Below, piece by piece: positions 13,813 through 17,239 of a stretch of DNA of 17,239 bases. The stretch's first letter is position 1, and the number at the start of each line of letters is the position of its first letter. Source of the stretch: Streptosporangiaceae bacterium (GTDB lineage: Bacteria > Actinomycetota > Actinomycetes > Streptosporangiales > Streptosporangiaceae); assembly GCA_030045295.1 (NCBI GenBank), contig JASIGD010000552.1:1-17239 (forward strand), read 5' to 3'. The position numbers were made by a program, and so were the translations under genes. The notes below the pieces were generated by a model. The model was given only the letters and a program-made list of their open reading frames with translations. It did not search any database and was not told the DNA's origin.

Positions 13813-15756
13813 ATGCCCGAGCCGGTACGAAGGAGCCAGCGTTACCTCCCCGGTCTTGACGGGCTGCGCGCCCTTGCCGTGGGGGCCGTTGTCGCCTATC
13901 ACCTGGGTTGGGGCTGGGCACAGGGCGGGCTGCTCGGGGTTGGCGTCTTTTTCACGCTGAGCGGCTACCTGATCACCGATCTTCTGCTCGGCCAGTACGA
14001 GGCCACCGGCGGGCTGCAGCTGGCAGATTTCTGGCTGCGTCGTGCCCGGAGGCTGTTGCCGGCTCTGTTCGTGATGCTGGCGGTGGTCGTCGCGTGGGTC
14101 ACGCTGTTCGACAGGTCCCTGCTCCCGACTACCCGCGGCGCGGTTGCGGCGTCGGTCGGCTACGTGAGCAATTGGTGGCTGATCGCGCAGCACAGCTCCT
14201 ACTTTGCCCAGTTCGGGCCTCCCTCGCCGCTCGGCCACCTGTGGTCCCTGGCCGTGGAGGAACAGTTCTACCTGATCTGGCCCTGGCTGCTCTGGATCGC
14301 CCTGCGCCTTAGGCGACCTCGCACCAGCACCAGGCTGGCCGCAGCGTCACTGCTGCTAGCCGCCGCCTCGGCGGTGACGATGGCACTGCTCTACCGGCCC
14401 GGCTACGACCCGACGCGGGTGTATGAAGGCACGGACACCCGCGCCTTCGCGCTGCTGATCGGCGCGGCGCTAGCCTTCATCTGGCCCAGCAGGCACCTTC
14501 GCAGCGAGGTCCCAGACGGGGCCCGATGGGTCCTCGACGGTGCGGGGACCGCCGGGCTGGTCGTTTTCGCCGTCCTGGTGTGGCGTACAAGCGAGTACTC
14601 GCCGTTCCTCTACCGCGGCGGGATGGTGCTGCTCTCACTCGGCACGGCGCTGATGGTGGCTGCCGCTGCTTCACCCGCCAGCAGGTTCGGCCGGATACTG
14701 GGGTGGCAGCCGCTGCGCTGGCTGGGCGTTCGCTCGTACGGCATCTACCTGTGGCACTTTCCCATCATCGTGCTGACCACCCCGGCTGACGGGCGGGAAA
14801 CGCTGACCCGCAGCGCGCTGCAGGTGGCGGCGACGATCGGATGTGCGGAACTGTCCTGGCGGTACCTCGAGGAACCCATCCGCCGTGACGGCCTGAGCCA
14901 GTGGTGGGCTCAGATACGCATCGGCCTGCATCGCGACGCCGTGGGACGGCAAACCCGGATCGCGGTCGCGGCATCCGTGCCCGTGCTGGTGCTGGCCAGC
15001 TGCGGCATGACCGGTGTCGTGCAGCCCAGCGCCACGGCCGCGGGCACTCCACCGCCCGCGCACGCCGCGGCGAGCAGCATTCGGGTACCCGCACGTGACC
15101 CGGCCCGCACTAGCTGCCGGGCGGTGGTGCACATCGGCGACTCCACCTCAGAGGGCCTGATCTCGCCCGATTACCTGCCGAATCCGCGAGACAGGATCGG
15201 CGCCCAGTACGCGCGGGTAGGCGTAACCACATTCATCCCAGAGATCTCGGGCGCTCGGTCGATCGTCGAGACTTACGATGGCCAACCGAACGCTTATACG
15301 GTCGCCCAGCAACTGATACAGCACGGATACCGGGGGTGCTGGGTGCTGGCCCTGGGAACCAATGACACGGCGGACGTATACGTCGGCTCGCCGGTCAGCC
15401 TCGCCACGCGGATCAAGCAGATGATGTCTCTGATCGGCAACGAGCCAGTGATGTGGGTGAACGTCAAGTCGCTGCTCGCCAGCGGGCCATACTCGGAAAG
15501 CAACATGCAACTGTGGAACCGGGCGCTGATCCGGGCCTGCGCCAGCTACCCGAACATGCGAGTGTACGACTGGGCCGCGGCGGCCAAGGACAGCTGGTTC
15601 ATCTCGGACGGCATTCACTACACCTCGTCCGGATATGAGGCGCGCGCCTACCTGATTGCCCGCGCGCTGGCCACGGCGTTCCCGGCTCAAGGGCTTGCGG
15701 CGAATACCGGGCACGCCCACGGCGGGGGACGTTCGTCGAGCTGCCTCGTCACTTAG
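13813..15756 (+). CDS. Membrane O-acyltransferase (acyltransferase 3) fused to a periplasmic-side SGNH esterase domain
   Basis: 647 residues of OafA/YrhL type. The N-terminal acyltransferase-3 domain (about 10-365) has around ten membrane segments, the early motif YLPGLDGLRALAVGAVVAYH with His30, GVGVFFTLSGYLIT (42-55), the basic RRARRLLPALF (77-86), GHLWSLAVEEQFYLIWP (141-157) and YGIYLWHFPI (309-318). A further segment (384-398) leads through a Pro/Ala linker to an extracytoplasmic SGNH domain (about 435-625) with block I GDS (442-444), GTND (515-518) and DGIH (599-602), so the Ser-Asp-His set is complete. Such proteins move acyl groups across the membrane onto cell-wall or surface polysaccharide, lipid or glycan. 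The substrate is not evident. ATG 13813 is chosen for GGAGG at 13805-13809, though only 3 bases away; ATG 13774 has no site. It stands alone and is convergent with the next gene, with 16 bases between stops and no terminator seen. Confidence 0.92.
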   Translation: MPEPVRRSQRYLPGLDGLRALAVGAVVAYHLGWGWAQGGLLGVGVFFTLSGYLITDLLLGQYEATGGLQLADFWLRRARRLLPALFVMLAVVVAWVTLFDRSLLPTTRGAVAASVGYVSNWWLIAQHSSYFAQFGPPSPLGHLWSLAVEEQFYLIWPWLLWIALRLRRPRTSTRLAAASLLLAAASAVTMALLYRPGYDPTRVYEGTDTRAFALLIGAALAFIWPSRHLRSEVPDGARWVLDGAGTAGLVVFAVLVWRTSEYSPFLYRGGMVLLSLGTALMVAAAASPASRFGRILGWQPLRWLGVRSYGIYLWHFPIIVLTTPADGRETLTRSALQVAATIGCAELSWRYLEEPIRRDGLSQWWAQIRIGLHRDAVGRQTRIAVAASVPVLVLASCGMTGVVQPSATAAGTPPPAHAAASSIRVPARDPARTSCRAVVHIGDSTSEGLISPDYLPNPRDRIGAQYARVGVTTFIPEISGARSIVETYDGQPNAYTVAQQLIQHGYRGCWVLALGTNDTADVYVGSPVSLATRIKQMMSLIGNEPVMWVNVKSLLASGPYSESNMQLWNRALIRACASYPNMRVYDWAAAAKDSWFISDGIHYTSSGYEARAYLIARALATAFPAQGLAANTGHAHGGGRSSSCLVT

Positions 15757-15772
15757 GGTCAGACGGGCTTGC

Positions 15773-17239
15773 TCAGCCGGGCGCTGCCGGGGGGCCGTGG
15801 CTGTGCAGGGTCTTGGTGCCGTCGGGGCTGCGGGCGGTGGTGGTGCCGTCGGGGTGCAGGACCAGGGTCCAGCCCCAGCGGTGGATGACTACCTGGTGGT
15901 GGTACCAGCACAGCAGGATGCAGCCGTTGACGCTGGTCGGGCCGCCGTCGGCCTTGTGCCGGACGTGGTGCACCTGGCAGGCGGCGGCGGGCTGGCCGCA
16001 GCCGCCGGGCCACCGGCAGTGCCGGTCGCGCAGCAGCACGGCGTGGCGGATCCCGGCCGGGACGGTGTCGGAGTAGCCGATGTCCAGGGGCAGGGACGGC
16101 CCGGCCAGCCGGGCGCCGAGCTGCTGCCGACGCAAGAACGAGGCAAGCCCGCCCGGGCCGGACAGCAGGTCGGCGGCCTTGCCGATGATGGCCCGCTCGA
16201 GCATCTCCCGGGCGTGCGCGGTCAGCGGCCCGGGGGAGGCCGGAGGCGGCTGCGGGCTGGCCCGGCCGCCGCGCCCGTGGCTGAGCCTGTGCAGTTCCGC
16301 GCACAGCCGGACCAGGTCCTCCAGGGCGCCGGGGTCGACCTCGCCCGTCACGACCGGGGTGACCACGGCGTCGCAGGTCATGGCGCGGGCCGCGGCCCCG
16401 TCCAGCCAGGCGGCGCCGTCGCTGCCGGATACCGACGCGGCGGCCCGGTACGCGGCCCACCGGGCGCGGACCGCGGTGACCCACTCCCCCTGCAGCACCG
16501 ACTCGGCGTCCATGGCCCGCAGCTCGGCCAGCGAGACGTGCACCCACCCCTTGACCGGCTGCCCGGCCCGCTCGGGCAGCAGCCCGGCGCTGAGCAGCCG
16601 CTGCATGGCGTCGGCCAGCGCGTCGTGGTACCGCTGCTCGTGGGTCCTGGTGTCGGCGGCGCCGGCCGGGGCGGACAGCGCGTCCAGCACCGCGCCGACC
16701 ACCGCCGCGCATTCGGGGGTCAGGTCACCCGCGATCACTCCCGCGCCGGCGAACGTGGTCTCCAGCCGGACGGACCGGTCATCGAACCCGTCCTCCGGCC
16801 CGTCATCGGAGTTTTCCCGCCGCGACCTGGCGTAGATCTCCCCGGCCAGCTCGGCCAGATCCCGCAGATCCGCGCCGGCCCGCGCGGCGGCGACCAGGAT
16901 CGCATCGGCCGCGTCCCGGCAGTCCTCCGGTAGCTTGTCGGTCCAGTCGCACACGGTCCTGGCGATGGACTCCGATATCTGCGAGACCTCCGCCGCCGCC
17001 AGCGCTTGCAGGACCCGGGGATGAGTGATGGTCCGCCGCGCCCAGGACGCATACCCGGTCGCGGCGCCCTTGGTGATCCGGAGCCGGTTGATCAGCCAGG
17101 CCCGCAGGCTGTAGTCCGCGTCGGCGTGGTACCCCTGCGCGGCGGTGAAGGCGGCCAGGATCGACGACCGCGCCGCCGTGCACATCGCCTGGACGTGCTC
17201 GAAGGTCCGCACGCACTGGGCCTGCCCCGCGGCCGGCAT
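15773..17239 (-). CDS. DUF222 / HNH endonuclease-domain protein (13E12-like), possibly 5'-truncated by the window edge
   Basis: 488 residues are visible. The first codon (ATG) coincides with the last base of the window, so the true start may lie further out. The N-terminal two thirds are the helical DUF222 region (DYSLRAWLINRLRITKGAA, LTPECAAVVGAVLDAL, RYHDALADAMQRLL, VHVSLAEL). The C-terminal part is an HNH nuclease with a zinc-binding frame: C408 and C414, the HH pair at 424-425 (CQVHHVRHKADGG), N438, C444 and HH at 447-448, then H453. These are all the residues expected of an active HNH fold. In mycobacteria this family corresponds to the repeated 13E12 proteins, and actinobacterial genomes often carry many copies; some lie in mobile regions, but the biological role is not established. 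A variable Pro/Gly-rich linker (322-338) separates the two parts. The final 25 residues are hydrophilic and poorly conserved in appearance. Confidence 0.9.
   Translation of the reverse strand: MPAAGQAQCVRTFEHVQAMCTAARSSILAAFTAAQGYHADADYSLRAWLINRLRITKGAATGYASWARRTITHPRVLQALAAAEVSQISESIARTVCDWTDKLPEDCRDAADAILVAAARAGADLRDLAELAGEIYARSRRENSDDGPEDGFDDRSVRLETTFAGAGVIAGDLTPECAAVVGAVLDALSAPAGAADTRTHEQRYHDALADAMQRLLSAGLLPERAGQPVKGWVHVSLAELRAMDAESVLQGEWVTAVRARWAAYRAAASVSGSDGAAWLDGAAARAMTCDAVVTPVVTGEVDPGALEDLVRLCAELHRLSHGRGGRASPQPPPASPGPLTAHAREMLERAIIGKAADLLSGPGGLASFLRRQQLGARLAGPSLPLDIGYSDTVPAGIRHAVLLRDRHCRWPGGCGQPAAACQVHHVRHKADGGPTSVNGCILLCWYHHQVVIHRWGWTLVLHPDGTTTARSPDGTKTLHSHGPPAAPG

Noticed and set aside
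14992..15003. Lipoprotein signal (LASC) in the acyltransferase
   Set aside because: It lies at residues 394-397 at the end of an internal membrane segment, not in an N-terminal signal peptide.

Overview
The window is very GC-rich, with closely packed genes on both strands, GTG starts, TGA stops and large ATPase-LuxR regulators. This points to a filamentous-type actinobacterium (Actinomycetota). No rRNA, tRNA, intact insertion sequence or CRISPR array was seen, so the genus cannot be named.

Left part (1-4800). The tail of a ParA-like ATPase gene is followed by a small ribbon-helix-helix-like partner gene, whose start codon lies in a tandem array of ~29-base units that each carry an ATG. Converging on this pair from the right is a minus-strand series: typA, a 1053-residue cyclase-homology/AAA ATPase/TPR protein, and a 166-residue protein of unknown function. 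The cyclase-ATPase protein belongs to the family that normally ends in a LuxR helix-turn-helix. Here that domain is cut short: a stop codon comes before it, and its second half survives out of frame just downstream, ending in a GTGA overlap with the next gene.

Middle part (4690-11200). typA (translational GTPase BipA) ends inside five exact-period 18-base units, each repeating an in-frame TGA. A divergent intergenic region with a perfect 15-base inverted repeat separates typA from a two-gene rightward unit: an 86-residue basic protein and a 1030-residue large ATP-binding LuxR regulator with an intact helix-turn-helix. A smaller LuxR regulator converges on it from the right.

Right part (11200-17239). 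An NAD(P)-binding reductase and a MarR regulator are divergently transcribed from an AT-rich promoter/operator island. About 1 kb without a convincing gene follows, less GC-rich than its surroundings and holding a 21-base palindrome. Next come a membrane O-acyltransferase fused to an SGNH esterase domain and, convergent with it, a DUF222-HNH endonuclease that reaches the window edge.

No complete new multi-gene system is evident. The most unusual signals are the broken LuxR domain of the cyclase-ATPase protein, the two tandem arrays that multiply a start codon and a stop codon, and the structured intergenic regions around typA and upstream of the acyltransferase.
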